Counted from the first letter of the stretch, positions 44,450 to 57,757 are shown. The stretch is DNA of 64,000 bases from Phylloscopus collybita (GCA_027886175.1 JAJNNQ010000075.1:9093001-9157000), one strand, 5' to 3'. Numbers and translations are program-made. The notes: a model not told the origin generated them from the letters alone.

Positions 44450-47300
44450 AAGACTCTTTCTTTTCTCAACACTAAGATTAATTGGAAGAATAAAAATCTT
44501 GACAATGTTTCTTATGTTTAATTGTGTCTTTAAACGTTTTGTAAACGGAGGTAGCTCTATTAATTGCAGGTCTGGTGTGAGTTGGTTAAGGGCTGAACTA
44601 ATTGTATTTATTGATTTATATTTCCACACTTGTAACTTCTGGAGAACTGTTATTAATTTAAGGAAAGTAAAAACTATCCTTCCTCTACTAGAAATATCTC
44701 AGTGATATTAGGACAGATGTTCCTCAGTCTTCCTTCTCTCCAGAACACACTTCTGTGGATTTTCATATATATATATATATATGAAATAAAGAACATTTAT
44801 GGGTAGTGATACAGTAGGTGACTAAGCTGTGGTGAAGCTAAGATTTTATGCTTGACTTCTCTGGGGCAAAAATTGTATATTGAGTTTTCTTAGTGCATTT
44901 CCCTGTGTGATTATTGGGAAGGTTTCAGTATTCCAGCTGAAAATGATCTGATATTTCAATACTTCAGAACAGATGAGTCACAAGTTTTCTAAATCAGGCC
45001 TAATTGCCTTAGTGTGTCAGGTGAGACCCTATAATGACCCTTAAAAGCTTCTGGGAGGAATCCTCATCATGAACAGACCTTCCCATCACTTAGCAGGTAT
45101 GAAAGACCAAACCAGAGCTCCACATTTTGAACTCTTCTGCCGATTCACAGAATGAGGAAGATCCCCCAAATCCTCTGAATATAGGTAATCTACCTGAAGA
45201 TGGAGGCTTCTTGTTTCCCAGCTATGCAAACAGTTGTATCTCTTGTTTTCAGATTTGTTTGGATGAGATTCATTGATTTAGTCATGGCATAGTCCTATGA
45301 GCAAAGATAATCAGCATTAAAACCCAGAGCAAACTGGGTGTACAAATGCAGTCTCACCACACATGCAGCATCCCAGGCACAAGCAAACACACACATATTT
45401 GTACAAGTTACTGTATATTAATCTGATGAAGTAAAACAATGTGCAGAAGAAGGTAATTAAATTCTACTTAAAGGATCTGTTCTTTCTTTTTATTGCCTCT
45501 AGCAGTTACTTGGCTGCCTTTATAAACAATTAATCTCTGGTCTGATAGCACTGAGCACAGCAAACTGGAGCAAACTATTCAAATAGAGTGAAGACAGCTA
45601 TAAAGTTTCCCTCCTGAGCCCCCCATCTGACCTAGGAAAGCTCCATCCTGTTTTTTTGACTGAAAATGCACTGAGGTCTCATCAGACATTTTCAGTCTCC
45701 ACATCTCATGGGATTGGAAACTGGTCTGCAATGTCCCCCCCTCTTCTCAATTGCCCTATTTGTCAGACCTAAAATACCTTGAGGGTATTGCCAGGTATTC
45801 ACTTAAAGAAAGCTAGTATTGTGGAAATAGTGTGGGGATGGGTACCGGCAAGATGTACGTGCTGTTTCAAGGAATGTTGGTTTGGAAAAAAGAAGAAAGC
45901 CCCCAGTGTGTGTCACAAGGCAACCTCCTGAGATATGGACCTTCCTTCCTTGCCTCACTCCTCTGGAAAGGTCCCACCAAGCACCTAGCATGGGAAACTG
46001 AGGCACGGGGACTCTGCCAGAAACTGGCACTTCCTTCAGGAAACTGTTTTATACTGGAAAAAAATTGCAGTGAAGACTAAAGGTGCTCATCCATCCTGGT
46101 GACAGGACCATTCAAGAGAGGAAAAACCAACAGGCAACAGTGCAACTTTCCTGCAAACCCTTTTGGATTCTACACAAACTGAGAGCACGGACCAGCACTT
46201 TCCCCCGTGTGCTGGGCTAATGCCCACGCTGCTCGCGTGCAAACGGGAGACCTGAGGAGCTGTGTCTGTCTGCACCATTTACTGCCTGCTAACAGAGCCA
46301 CTGGAGAGAGCTTGGGCTGCCTTACTCTGGAGAATGGTGTAGGTACTGCAGGGATGAGTCTGGATCCAGCCTGCCTGCACAGCAGCAGTGGCAAAGGAAA
46401 CTGCTTCCCATGGTTTCTTCCCCTAACTCCTCTCAGGGCACTTAAGGCAAAAAAAGTTTGCCGATCTGTCTGCTTTGGAGTCAGCAATTTCACTTGCATG
46501 ACAGTCTAGTTCAGTGAACAAATGAAATTGTTTATTTATAAGCTTGCTTCTCACCAGGGAGCCAATTTATGCTTAAAATTAGCTAATTGTCCCTTTGATG
46601 GATTTCTACTTGAAGTAAATAGAGGTCATTAACTTTTTCTGTTAGGATGCATTCAGAAAATAGCTATCTGACAAGAGGTTGACCTCACTGAGAAATCCCA
46701 GGTAAAGTCAACTATTTGGAACTGCTATTTAGCTTTACACGTTAGCAAAGTGCCTAGGGAGGAAGAGGATGTCATTACCCTGACAGTCTCCTCATACCTC
46801 ATGCCTTTTATGACTAGAGGTACAAGTTAGATTAACTTCAGATACACTTGTAAAAAGTCACTTCTTGGGGTACAGAATAATTTTAATTTCCCTCCTTGGA
46901 AACACTAGTACCCCATTAATGACTTTTCTTATCAGACCTCCCAAAAGACCATTGACTTCTCTTGAGAAGAAGCAGAAGTGCTAATAAAACATTAGGCATT
47001 CTCCCAAAGTCAAACATTTGGCTCAATCTGTGCTTTCCAAGCTCTGCCAAACCCATTAATACGTCTCCTCTGTCTACTGAGATATGGTACACCTGCATTT
47101 CAAGCTCCAAATGTACAAGGAAACTTTTGAAATATAGCTTATTTGAACCCAAGATATCAGAATATTCTGGTCTATTGTTATCTATGATTTTTCACTACAG
47201 CACATCTTCATCACTGGGGGTGTACAATGCAAAGGAGCACTCAGTGAGGTATAATTTAAACAGAAATGCATCATGTTGAAGGGAAATGCTGTGGCAATGG
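44450..47300. other. Unique sequence; (AT)n at 44764-44782 and a CpG-bearing patch near 46.2 kb
   Basis: A short (AT)n run lies at 44764-44782. About 46180-46480 is richer in G+C with several CpG sites and ORFs of about 100 codons on both strands, but no known domain. A short 'gggaaactgaggcac' word near 45990 is MIR-like but isolated. Confidence 0.45.
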
Positions 47301-47304
47301 GAAT

Positions 47305-47520
47305 TTGGCCCAGCATGATTCAACAGTTTTATTAATGACCTTGAAGAAGGGCATACACTATATTTGTTAAATCTGAAGATACTACTAAATTAGGAGGCAC
47401 TGCAGGCTGCAGAGAGGATGGGAAAGTAACAGAGAAGAAACCAGAGCTGTCAGACATATGGGCTGGGAATACTTAGCTGAAATCCTCCCTGGACACAAGG
47501 CAGGTCAAAAATTAAAGAAA
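47305..47520 (+). mobile_element. Old CR1 LINE fragment (reverse-transcriptase 3' region)
   Basis: The plus strand follows CR1 text around the end of the reverse transcriptase: 'cagttttattaatgacctt' (F-I-N-D-L), 'gaagaagggcatac', 'ttaaatctgaagatactact' (the degraded F-A-D-D-T equivalent), 'aaattaggaggcactgcagg' and 'gcaggtcaaa...gaaatgcactt'. It is strongly mutated and fragmentary at both ends. It belongs to a more upstream part of the element than the copy at 18 kb. Confidence 0.65.
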
Positions 47521-47524
47521 TGCA

Positions 47525-48945
47525 CTTCAGTCTGTATTAAGCAGAAGGGAAATGCTGAAGAGTTGGAGAATGAGAGGAGATGATAGTTGGTTAGATAAAA
47601 ATGTCTGAATCTGATAAAGATCAGTGAAATATGAAATCCCAGCACTGACAGTGGTTCTCCACGACCACTGTCTGTCAAAACTAAGAAATGCTTCCTACAT
47701 GACAGTGGTGGAACATATCTGAGAGTGATCTTATGAAAAAAAATGTAGTTGTCCATGTAGTCTAAAATCCTGTCTCCAAAAGGAACTAATCCTACATAAA
47801 TAAGGATAAGATGTAAGGAATTCTGAAGCAAAGAGTTGTTGAAGAGATGAAGACGCAGTGTGCCCAGAAATGCAGAAAGTCTTCTATAAAACCTTCCAGG
47901 GATGGGAAAGACCTCAGTCCCAGTGAGACTGCCAAGTGGGAGTACTGCTGTAGGAAGCTGTTGTCCTGCCAGAACCAGAGTCAGTCTCTCAATGTGACTC
48001 CACACTTGGGCACAGGGCCTGGAGCTCTACCACATCATAAATGATCTGCCCACAGGAAGAATTCCTTACACAACTCTTCTCGTTGGATGTTCCTCAGTGT
48101 CCTGAAGACTGATGGTTTACATCCATTTCAAAATTCCTTAGGTAAAGTATTAGTCACTTGGAAAATATCAGTAAAATACTGAGTTCAGTGAGCACAGGAT
48201 TTCTTCCAACAGATATATATTATATGGTAAAATCTGTGGCGGAATTGAAATGTCTGCATTAGCAGCCTGCTGAGATTCTTCCTCTTATAAATCTGCTATC
48301 TCCCTTTTGCTACTCCTTACAACTTACTCTCCCCAAAGGTATTGTCTGAAAGATATCAGATATCCATGAAAAGTTGTGAGCTAATTAATCAGGAAATTGA
48401 CCATGGGAATCTTTCATAGAGCTCTCTGAATGTTCTAAAATCTTCAGCACAAAAGCAGTTTTGTGGAGAATGAAACAAAGGCATAGGAAATTAAATTTTA
48501 TTATTTGATCGCTTTTGTTTTAAAACATACAAAGGGAATTGTCAAAGTAATCTTAAACAAAACAAAAACATTGAATAGACATTTGCAGTTCTTCCCTCTC
48601 ATCCTTTAACTACTACTGAGAAATACAGTTGCCAAATGTACTTTTTTTCTACACTGAGAAGAAAGGCACAGGGAGGTGCATTAGATAAGCAATTTCCTCT
48701 GAACACTTAGTTTTAGGATACTGTGTTTTCCCCAACAATTTTCTACATAATTTTCTACATTCTACTCCACAGCAGCCGAAAGGTACAACAAAGCTGCAAA
48801 GAAGGAAAGAAGTCTCCTGTTAAACTTTGTTGCTTCAAGAAGATTGGGTCACAAGAAGAGGACAGCAGTTCTGGGACAGCCTTCTGATGCTGTCACTGAC
48901 TGCAAAAACAACTTTCTGTGCATTTTGCAGCCACACTGAGCTCAT
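47525..48945. other. Unique sequence, nothing recognised
   Basis: A 166-codon minus-strand ORF (47505-48005) partly overlaps the old CR1 end and shows no domain. The rest is ordinary AT-rich DNA. Confidence 0.4.
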
Positions 48946-48954
48946 ATATCCAAA

Positions 48955-49025
48955 ATCTTCTCTCCCCCTTTTTTTTTTTTTAATATTTTCTCCCCTCCTT
49001 TTTTTTCTCTTCTCAATATTTTTCA
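48955..49025. repeat. Pyrimidine-rich low-complexity tract
   Basis: T runs of 8-12 mixed with CTCCCC and CTTCTC words, almost purine-free on the plus strand. Confidence 0.8.
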
Positions 49026-49029
49026 AAAA

Positions 49030-52000
49030 CATTTGACATGCTAGGAATGCGTTAGAGTAACAAGGCTGTAAAGCTCACCAGACCCTTCAGTGAAAATAAT
49101 CTACTGCTACTGCTTTCTTCACAGTCTTACTATCTCTGCTTTTCTGATGCTACTGCATCATATATGTTGAAACTGCATGAAAATAAACACTGCTTATGAG
49201 GTGTATCCTCTATAGAGATTTGATTCAGCACATCTAAGCAATAACTATTATTTGATTTGCATCAGACAATGATTAATTGTGGCAACATTCCAGCTTCTAA
49301 ATTGGCCAATTATGATTTCTTCCCTTACAGGAGGATGAACTAACTTCAAATCTAGTTGTGTGGAGCTTAGATAGAACTGTTCTGATCACTTCTAGAACCA
49401 ATATAAAGTGAAAGATATCAGCTTAGTCTCATCTTATTTTGCTTTTATAATTAGTATTATAATTTTATTTAAAATTTTATTTATAATTAGTATTATAATT
49501 TATTTATTAAATTTTATAAAAATATTTTATAATTGAGAAGGAATCTTTATTTTAAAGCTTTGTTTTAAATGCAGACAATTTTTATTCAGTACTATTATAT
49601 TGGAAACCAATAAATGCACAGAAAATGTTTCTTCATACCAAGTTATTACAAAATTATTAACACAGATCACTACCACAAAGCAACAGAGCAGAGATTTAAG
49701 AAGTATTTCTAGGATTTACAGCTACTTATGACATTTAAAATTTTTGCAAAGTGAGACATGTAAACTAAAATATGTCTTAGTTTCCTCGTTCATAAAACTG
49801 ATAGAATGTCTTTCCTTATAGATATGGTAGGAATTTACTTTTCTGAATATTTTAATATGCAGGTTATTAGTTATTTCTGCATACAAATTGAACTCTTTCA
49901 CTTCTATTTTCTGTCTGATTTTGTTAATGTAGAGCTTCATTTTTTCTCTAACAATAACAGGACTCTGCAGAGAGTGGGATTGGGCTCCAGTGTTTCCTGG
50001 TGAAGAGTTAGATCTTGATTAGCTGACTCTGAATGAGGGAAGATGAACTCACAGCTTGCAAGTCCTGGTGCTCTCTGGAGGAAGCCCAAATTGATGGACC
50101 ATAGAGCCCTGTGGAATGGGACACTCTCAGTCTCACCTGTTAGAATTGCTGCATCTTTCTACTGAATATTCAAAACCCCACTGGATATTTAAAAAAAAAA
50201 AAAGTTCTTCCAGGTGTCTCTCCTCTCGACACCTTACCTTCTCTGAATCTTTTTCTTTGTCACCAGCTTTTCTGGGTGTTGAATGGGTGACCACATGCAG
50301 CTGCTGCAATTCTCTGGACTCCATCCCAAGGCAGAACAACCCTTATCTAATCCTTGAGACCCCTGGGGATATATCCCTTTGATAATACATAGAACAAATG
50401 GCTACTTTTAACTGTTATTATGGAAAATAACATTATACGCAGTGGTTGTTGAAACAGTTTTTGCTCCAAGGGGTCAAACGACGATGCATTTACTTCAAGG
50501 GGGTTTTTTGTTTGTTTTGGAAAACAATGTTATTCCATTGATTTTTATCACATTATGCTGATTTTCATCTTCTCAAGTTGATTGGCAGATTGAGGTTTTG
50601 TGGAAACAGTGAGAGATGAAAACTGCAGCTAAAGAGAAGCAGCAGATAAACTGCATAAGAATGCTGGCAGGTAGAAAGCAATAAAAACCTATATACCTAT
50701 GAAGTGTGAGTCTGCTTAGTAGCTAAGAACAGTTTATTTTTCTAAATATTTTATTTTTATTATGTCTTTAATTCTATAAACATACAAACAAAAAAATAGC
50801 CAGCTGCTGTATTGAATCAGCAGCAACAACAAAACATCAAGAAGGAATTAGGTATTTCTAATTTTCTCCTTATGGGAGTGCAAGAGTCCAGCAGCTGCTG
50901 CAACTGGCAGTAAAGTCACCATTTCAAAGAACTTATTGAGCAGTAACTGTTAAAAAATCCAGGTTGCCACTAAATCACAGTTCTTCACTTGGTTCCCACA
51001 CTATTGCAGTGCCCTAAGCTATACACAGCTGCCACACATCTCCCCAGAGGTGGCTGCATTTCAGTGGCATGCAAAGGAACACCCAAATTACACCAACAGC
51101 CAGATTAATCCACTCTCTAATTCTACATGGCAAGCAATAAACAAATGCAAACCATCATTTTATTCAATAGGTGACAGAATTCCTTCTTGGACAATAGAAG
51201 CCAGTGTCCCAGCATATTGCTAGAAAATACTGAATGGCTACAAATACTTGGCCACCTCTCCAGGCTCACTGCACTGTGTGTGGTCACTTAGAACTATTTT
51301 GATGCAGTCTTGTAATGCTGCAAAATCAGCATGGTAATTTTCTATGCTAACTTCGTGTTGATTTCCACAGAGGCAAATTGTCATGAGATATAAAATGCAA
51401 CGCTGAATGAAGTTCAATCTTACTGAAAATCCCAAAATATGAAATGTGAATGAAGGGTAAAATTCTAAGAGGTCTATTTGTGCTGGAAAGGAGTGTTGTG
51501 TGTATTAGAAGTAGGGTTAAAGGTGCATGAGTAACAGTGTGAAAAGTAAATTTTATGAAAATTAGTGAAGGATTCTGCTGATGTATACGTACATCCTCTA
51601 AACACAAAAAAGTCAATAAGTAAAAATACAGATTAATAAATATACAAAAAGAGCCAATAGCTCATTTTGTTGTAATGAAATTATTTTGACATAATTATTT
51701 ATCAAATTCCTTTTTCTGTGCCTGGAAAAGCCAACAGTAACCAGCACTTGACTTTCCAGCAGACACAATTTTCCCATGAAGTAATTGATATGCAAGTGTT
51801 TGTGATAAATCAGAGGCTCAATGACACAAAGGGAAAAGAGTTCCTAAAGGCACAGGTAAGATGCCAAAGGCAGCCGAAGAGAAAATGAAAACCAAGTTTT
51901 TCTACATCTCACCAGAATTAAAAAGTACCCTTAAATATCTCTATTATTACAAAGTGCCAGTGTAACAACAAATCCCATAACTGCTCTGAAATTGAATAAG

Positions 52001-52420
52001 AGCTTATACAAGGTATTTCACAAAGCCTTAGACTGTCCTCAAAAATAATATCACAACAACCCTGGTATCCTCCCTCCTGTTTTTCTGTATACAGGTTTTA
52101 ATAACTTCATATTAGATTATAAGAGCTCCAGACTTCAGGGCAATTTTTCAAAAGGAGGTGGTGTTTACCTCACAATTTACTTCTTCCAGAAACCTAAAAT
52201 TCCCTATATTAGCAACAAGCTCACTATAATTTGAAAAAGCCCCACTCCTCTAGCTTCTCTTAAATCAGAGCAGCGATTCAGGCTCTAAACTACAGCTGCA
52301 AGCTCAGTAGGAGTGATTTACTTGAGCTGCTGCCATCAAGAACATATTCTTTTAGTAGTGTTGTGTGTTGAAATTGTTTATATAATCTCAGTTTGTCATT
52401 TTTAGAGGTTTTTTGGTTGT
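49030..52420. other. AT-rich unique sequence with an AT-only tandem patch
   Basis: 49440-49535 is almost pure A/T with a repeated 'ataattagtattataattt' block at a spacing of about 36 bases. A 13-A run lies near 50190. About 50880-51190 is less repetitive and holds several TAAT-type and CAGCTG words, and is a candidate only for conservation testing. No gene is recognised. Confidence 0.45.
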
Positions 52421-52423
52421 GGG

Positions 52424-52466
52424 TTTTTTTTTTTTCTTTTTTTTTTTTTTTCTTTTTTTTTTTTTT
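52424..52466. repeat. T-rich tract with two C interruptions
   Basis: T12-C-T15-C-T14, a nearly pure T run of 43 bases. Confidence 0.95.
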
Positions 52467-52469
52467 GCA

Positions 52470-54815
52470 TCTGTGCATTTGAAGTGAATATCTGGAAGGA
52501 CCTGCCCCTTCTTTAACTGCACTTGGTGACTTGTGCTGTAATAAAGCAATTTTCCTTGCTCTGTTTTGACAATTTTGGTAGCCGACAAACAGGAATATTT
52601 AATGTTGATTGCACAGAGTCAAGGCCATTATTCACCAAAATGCTCTTTTTTTTTTCCCCTGGACTCTCTTCCTTTGTTTGCAATATGGGGTGAAGAAGGG
52701 TTGTCTCCACAAAGCTAATCTGAGTTGACAAGCTTCCTTCATATTTTATATGTGCCTGAAACTCATATAGGCACAAAGCAGCTGCTTTCTGCTTACAGTG
52801 CCAATGCACGAATGTCTTCCCCCAGTCACTGACCAGGAGTAACCTGACTGTCCCTGGAAAACTGTGGAACAGCAGCAAAACCCCACAACTCGTACAAAAG
52901 CTTTCTTCAAGGCTGGACATGTAAGGAAAAGGTGCAGAGGGTTTTGAGGTGCTGGTCAAGGAAGACTGTGCAACCACAATCCATCCTCTTTAGTCACACA
53001 TTTGGTGGTCGTATTTGACACAGTGTTCGCTCCAAAACAGTTTTCCAACCACGAGAAAGATGTGTTCATTTTTTCTTAGATGGTTGGGCTAGGTCCTAAA
53101 TGTGTCTTTAGAGGTTACAACCAGGACTGGCTACTCTTACGAATATAATAAAAAATATAATAAAAAAATAATAAAAATTCCAGTAAGATTGGAATAATGA
53201 AGGGGAGATATGAATCATAAGGAGGGTAATTGGTGAATTTAAAATGGTAGAAATATCATTAGCCAAAAAGGTTCAGAATTTTAAAACCAATGATTAATCA
53301 CTTGCAAGGTCCTGGTTAACCCTGGCATTTAAGTAGAGTTTCATGTTGCCTGTGTCATTAGTAATTCAGTATGCTTACACAGCTATGATAGGTTCATTTT
53401 TTTTTTTCTGTATTTGACTGTCCCAGTATGCTTCAACCACACACTGGAAAATGTACAAAAAAAAAGTGGCATTGCACCATTATTTCTTGTTCATATCACC
53501 AGGCCACATTAAGACAGCTCAAATCAATTCAAAATTCCAGATGTTGCAGTTAAAAATAATTTGCAGGGAGAGCAGGTGAAAGGAGCAAACGCACACGCAA
53601 GATAAATGTAAGAGAACTCTGTTTGGAAAGTCTTAAATAACAATTACCTAAGAGAAAAAACATTTAAATTAGGATGGTTTGACAATGTGTAGTTTTGAGC
53701 AGTTTCATTTCTTATTATTCATTTTGCATAATCCCGTCTATGTCCAGGCCCATGGCTTGTGTACACATTTCTACTGCATGTGCACACTTCCAAAAATACA
53801 CAGGAAATTTAAATCTATAAGGAAAGAATATATTAGGAGCTTCTTTAATCATAACAGTCTTTGGATGTCAGATGTATGTCCTTTTGTGATTGAACTTTGT
53901 GATCTGACACTCTTCAGCCTGATATTTTTGACTGCCCTTCTGATAGCTCCAGCTTACTGCTTACAAAAAATATGCTTACTCAAATTATCTGAATCAGAAT
54001 AAACCAGGCCAACAAAATCCATTTTAAACGGCTCCAGCTAGCTGAACTCTTTTGCAGCTGAGGTAGGTTAGGGGGCATTCAGAGGAACAAATTGGCTGTC
54101 AGACCTGCAAGGGCTGTAGTCTCCTGCAGACACATCAATGAGCAGCAGAGAGCAGAAGGCAAGGTCTTCTGCTTGTCTGGAGTCTGGAGAGTGTCTGGAC
54201 AGTTCTCAGCCTAAGCCAAAACTTGCCTGTTCTTAAGCCATCTTCACTAGCACCTTGTCAGTAGGCAGAGACCCTGAATCTGAACCAAAAAAATGTTTAG
54301 GCAAAAAAAATCTTTTCCCATATCCAGCTCCCCTACAGCTCTCTGCACAGTCTGGTCTATGTTTTCTGTCCTTAGATACTGCCACACACACACATTTCGT
54401 GCTGTTTTAACTTGAAGATTTCTCAGTTTTCCCAGAACCCTCCTCAGACATGCAATAGAGTCCTTCAGGGCAGTTCTTCATAGGTGAAAGCCGTTGCTCT
54501 TGCAGTGGTGGGCAGAGAGGCAGGATCTTCCTTCTCCTCTTCTCTTAGAAGAGGCATTGTTCATGTCTTGCTGTTCCTTGCTGTGAGGGGAAGTGATTGA
54601 CCAAGTCCATGGTTGCTGGCAAAAATTGAGCCCAGGGGCTGGCACAACCTCCCCAGTGGTGCTTGAAGGAAATTCTTCTTGTCTTGGGTGAAACAAGACA
54701 AGAAAAGAGACAAACATCTTAAAATTTTAGGTTGTGCTGACTTCCATGCATATTGCTACAGCATTTATTACTACAGTTGTCAGGAAATATATAGAGATTG
54801 TCTTCATGTAGAAGT
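52470..54815. other. Unique sequence with a short (TAATAAAA)-type repeat
   Basis: 53144-53178 is an imperfect A/T repeat with AATAAAA units. A 154-codon minus-strand ORF (52513-52977) has no recognised domain. No transposon is identified. Confidence 0.45.
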
Positions 54816-54824
54816 CTCTTCCCA

Positions 54825-54925
54825 CTGCTATGGTGATGGTGAAGATGCTGAGGCTGAGGAGATCTGCACACTCACCTGATGACAGAGCAGAAGCTGTGCT
54901 CTAGACCACTGCAAGAGAGTTATAG
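54825..54925 (-). mobile_element. Possible tRNA-derived SINE (MIR-like) remnant, reverse orientation
   Basis: The reverse complement reads 'gcagtggtctagagcacagc' followed by 'tctgctctgtcatcag', similar to the tRNA-related head of MIR-type SINEs ('cagtggttagagcacaggact'). The downstream core is poorly preserved. Confidence 0.45.
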
Positions 54926-54929
54926 CCTG

Positions 54930-56030
54930 CTGGTTTCATGGGTAGCTCAGAGCAAAGCTTGATGACTCTCTGAATGTCTCACTGGCAGGAGGGAAGTCAA
55001 TTCTCCAGCTTCAGTACCTGATGAGCTCGTGGCTGGTGAGGAGGTGACTGGAGGTGAGCTGCTGGGAAGGTGTGCAGCAGAGGGCAGCAGCTCACAAGCA
55101 CACACACACCTGCACCCACAGCTGCCACACCTAACACACACCCCAACAACACCTCTACCCATCAAACACGGACTGGCAAATTTTGGATCTCTGCAGGTAA
55201 GTGCATCACTTTCAGTCTGAACATGTGAGCTCACAAAAATAAGTTCCTCATGCTGGGCAGAGGATTAGGGCTGTTAGCTGTGTTTTGCTTCTGTGAAGCA
55301 ACCTGCATCCTCAGACGTGCTCAAGAGTTCTGTGCTGGTTTCAGGGCATTAAAGGATATGCTTTCACAAAAGAAGCAGGGGTATTTATTCTGAGAACTGA
55401 CATGCATGCCTTAACCAACTTTTAAACAACCAGCTCCAACTATACCAAGAGATCAGAAAGTGTTTTGTAGACCAGAAAACTGATGATGATGCTGCGTTCA
55501 CTGGCCAGTTCGTTTGTCTTCCTGTTTGGGGAATTTTCTCAGTCTGCCTTTCTGAGGCTACCCTCATAACCACAACAACACACTGCATTGAGGAGTGAGA
55601 CATTACTTTAGGTATGAGTCAGGTTCTCTTTGTAGAGGAAACTATAAATACCATTTCTTTCTATGAAACAAAGATGTAGGGGAAAAAATGCATTTTGGGC
55701 CATTTCGCCAATTCTGAGGTTTTCAAAACGTTTGTGTGAGCCTTCCTCCCAAGAATGCTCTTGAAGCATATTCTTCCAATAAAGAGTGCTGCTGTCACTG
55801 ATGAGGATGATTCTGGTGTTTGAAATGTATCTGAGAAGGATGGTTCTGAGCCTAAGAGTGAAAGTCAGGCTCAGATATCAAGTTTCTTCAAATTTCATGC
55901 TGGGTGCATTTAATCTCTGTACTGCTTGAGAACAGAGGTTGCAACCAGCTGAAATCAAGTAAATGCATATATTTTTTCCTTAATCTGCAAATGATTTGGA
56001 TCCAACGTTCCAGCCTGTATCTGCCTGATT
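54930..56030. other. Unique sequence with a short CA-rich patch
   Basis: About 55090-55150 is C/A-rich with a short (CA)n. 55025-55075 is GA/GT-rich (GAGGTGACTGGAGGTGAG). ORFs of 63-95 codons across them are compositional. No gene is recognised. Confidence 0.45.
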
Positions 56031-56031
56031 T

Positions 56032-56038
56032 AAAAAAA

Positions 56039-56098
<60 letters not shown>
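56032..56098. repeat. Poly-A tract with (GAAAAA) interruptions
   Basis: Nine A residues, then three G-separated A5 units, then 39 uninterrupted A residues (56060-56098). It generates poly-Lys and poly-Phe ORF segments. Confidence 0.95.
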
Positions 56099-56099
<1 letters not shown>

Positions 56100-56104
<5 letters not shown>

Positions 56105-57460
56105 TTAGTATTTGCTACAGTGTGTTGTGGAATCCAAGAAAAACTATCTTGCCCAAACTGATGAAAGAAATCTCTGTCTGAATACTTAAAGGAGAATAGT
56201 CTACTCATAGACAAATTATTTCTAAATGTCTAGTGACTAATTTATATATTTCCTTCAAATTTTTCCAGCAGCAACATTACTATCCAGCTCCCTGTCTTAT
56301 CCTTACTCATATGGAATTGTTAGTCTCCATGTTTATTCTCAGAATTAAGATTTTTCAGGATACTTGCATGTAACAAATTCATTTTTAAATTATGTAATTT
56401 TAAGAACTGATTCCAAATATAGATGAGATAAGAAACCCCTTCAATTTCTATGACACCAGAAGCCTTTAAAATATCCCTGCATTGTTACAGGAAAAAAGCT
56501 TTAAAATGCCAATCAATTCAGTCTAAAAAAACAGAATACAAAATAGTACTTTTTTTACTATTATAAAACATAGTTTAGTAATATAATCTCTTGATTTTAA
56601 GCCTGTATCAGGATCCTTGATTAAAAACTGAGTGCATATTTCTGAGTGGAGCCATTCACAGTTTAAGACTCTAGCAAGCAAAAGCTACATAGGAAAGAAA
56701 TGAGTTTCTGCTGGCTCTGACTCAAATAATTTTCATGGACACCCAGGCAGATAACAATAAATGGTGGTTTCAATGCAATAGGAAGTGACAAGCAGCAACA
56801 AAAACTGAATCCAATTTTTCTGTGGGAATTTCCCACTGACTTCTCAGACACAATTCCATCAACTTTTGCTCTGCAAAATTCTGGCACTGCATTGATAGTG
56901 CATTGAGATTCATTCCAGTATTCAACTCCTTTGCCTCATTCCTCTGTGTGGGGAGATTTCTGTAGAATTCTGAATCATTTGAACAATGTCAGATACATGC
57001 AAACCTGGCAGAGTCGGCAGTCCAGAAAAGGACAAAGGATTTATCCATAACCTTCTGCTCTTTCTGGCTGTATCACTCACTTTCATCAAAACCTTTGCCC
57101 AGTGAGATTTCAAAACACCTTTTAAAAAAAGTTATCCTGCCACTCATGCACTGGTACTTTTTAAGGTTTGTCTGGATCAATACTTCCTGTGTTCTAACTG
57201 TCACAAACTGCAAGGATTCATTCAGATCCCACTTACACTTTTTTTTTTTTTCTTTTATCAGCACACTGATAATGCATCAATTGACCAGGGTACAATGTGT
57301 TTACAGAACTTGGAGGGATCTCGATTGAACCTGGCATAACAGAGACCAGAGTTTAGCCTGATACATAAGATCAGTAAGTTGAGGCCATAAAATTTTCTTT
57401 TTTCAGAATAAAATTGTATCCTTTGGACTGACTCATTAAAATGAGTGAAATTTCTTTTGT
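56100..57460. other. Unique AT-rich sequence, nothing recognised
   Basis: No element is identified. A 12-T run lies near 57241. Confidence 0.45.
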
Positions 57461-57462
57461 TT

Positions 57463-57757
57463 CATAGAGTCATAGAATGATTTGTGTTGGACAGGACCTA
57501 AATACTCTCTACTACCATCTCTCCTGCCATAGGCAGGGACACCTTCCACTAGACCAGGTTGCTGAAAGCCCCATCCAACCTAGTCTTGAACATTTCCAGA
57601 GATGGAGCACCCACAGCTTCTCTGTTCCATTGCTTTACCAAACTCACAGGGAAGAATTTCATTTAAACTTACCTTCCTTCAGCTTAAGACCATTCTCCCT
57701 TGTCCTGTCACTCCACACCCTTGTGAAAAATACCTCTCCAGCTTCCTTTAAGTAATG
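57463..57757 (-). mobile_element. CR1 LINE 3' end, minus strand
   Basis: The plus strand starts with the reverse complement of the CR1 tail: 'catagagtcatagaatgatt', 'gtgttggacaggaccta', 'cctgccataggcagggacac', 'cactagaccaggttgctgaa', 'agccccatccaacctagtct', and further on 'cccttgtcctgtcac'. This is the classic avian CR1 3' UTR and C-terminal text read backwards, about 295 bp long, 5'-truncated and ending without poly-A, as CR1 does. The text fits a different subfamily from the 18-kb copy. Confidence 0.93.

Noticed and set aside
47505..48005. 166-codon minus-strand ORF as a possible gene
   Set aside because: No recognised domain, partial overlap with an old CR1 fragment and an ordinary AT-rich composition. 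A stop-free run this long is not surprising over 128 kb of six-frame sequence.
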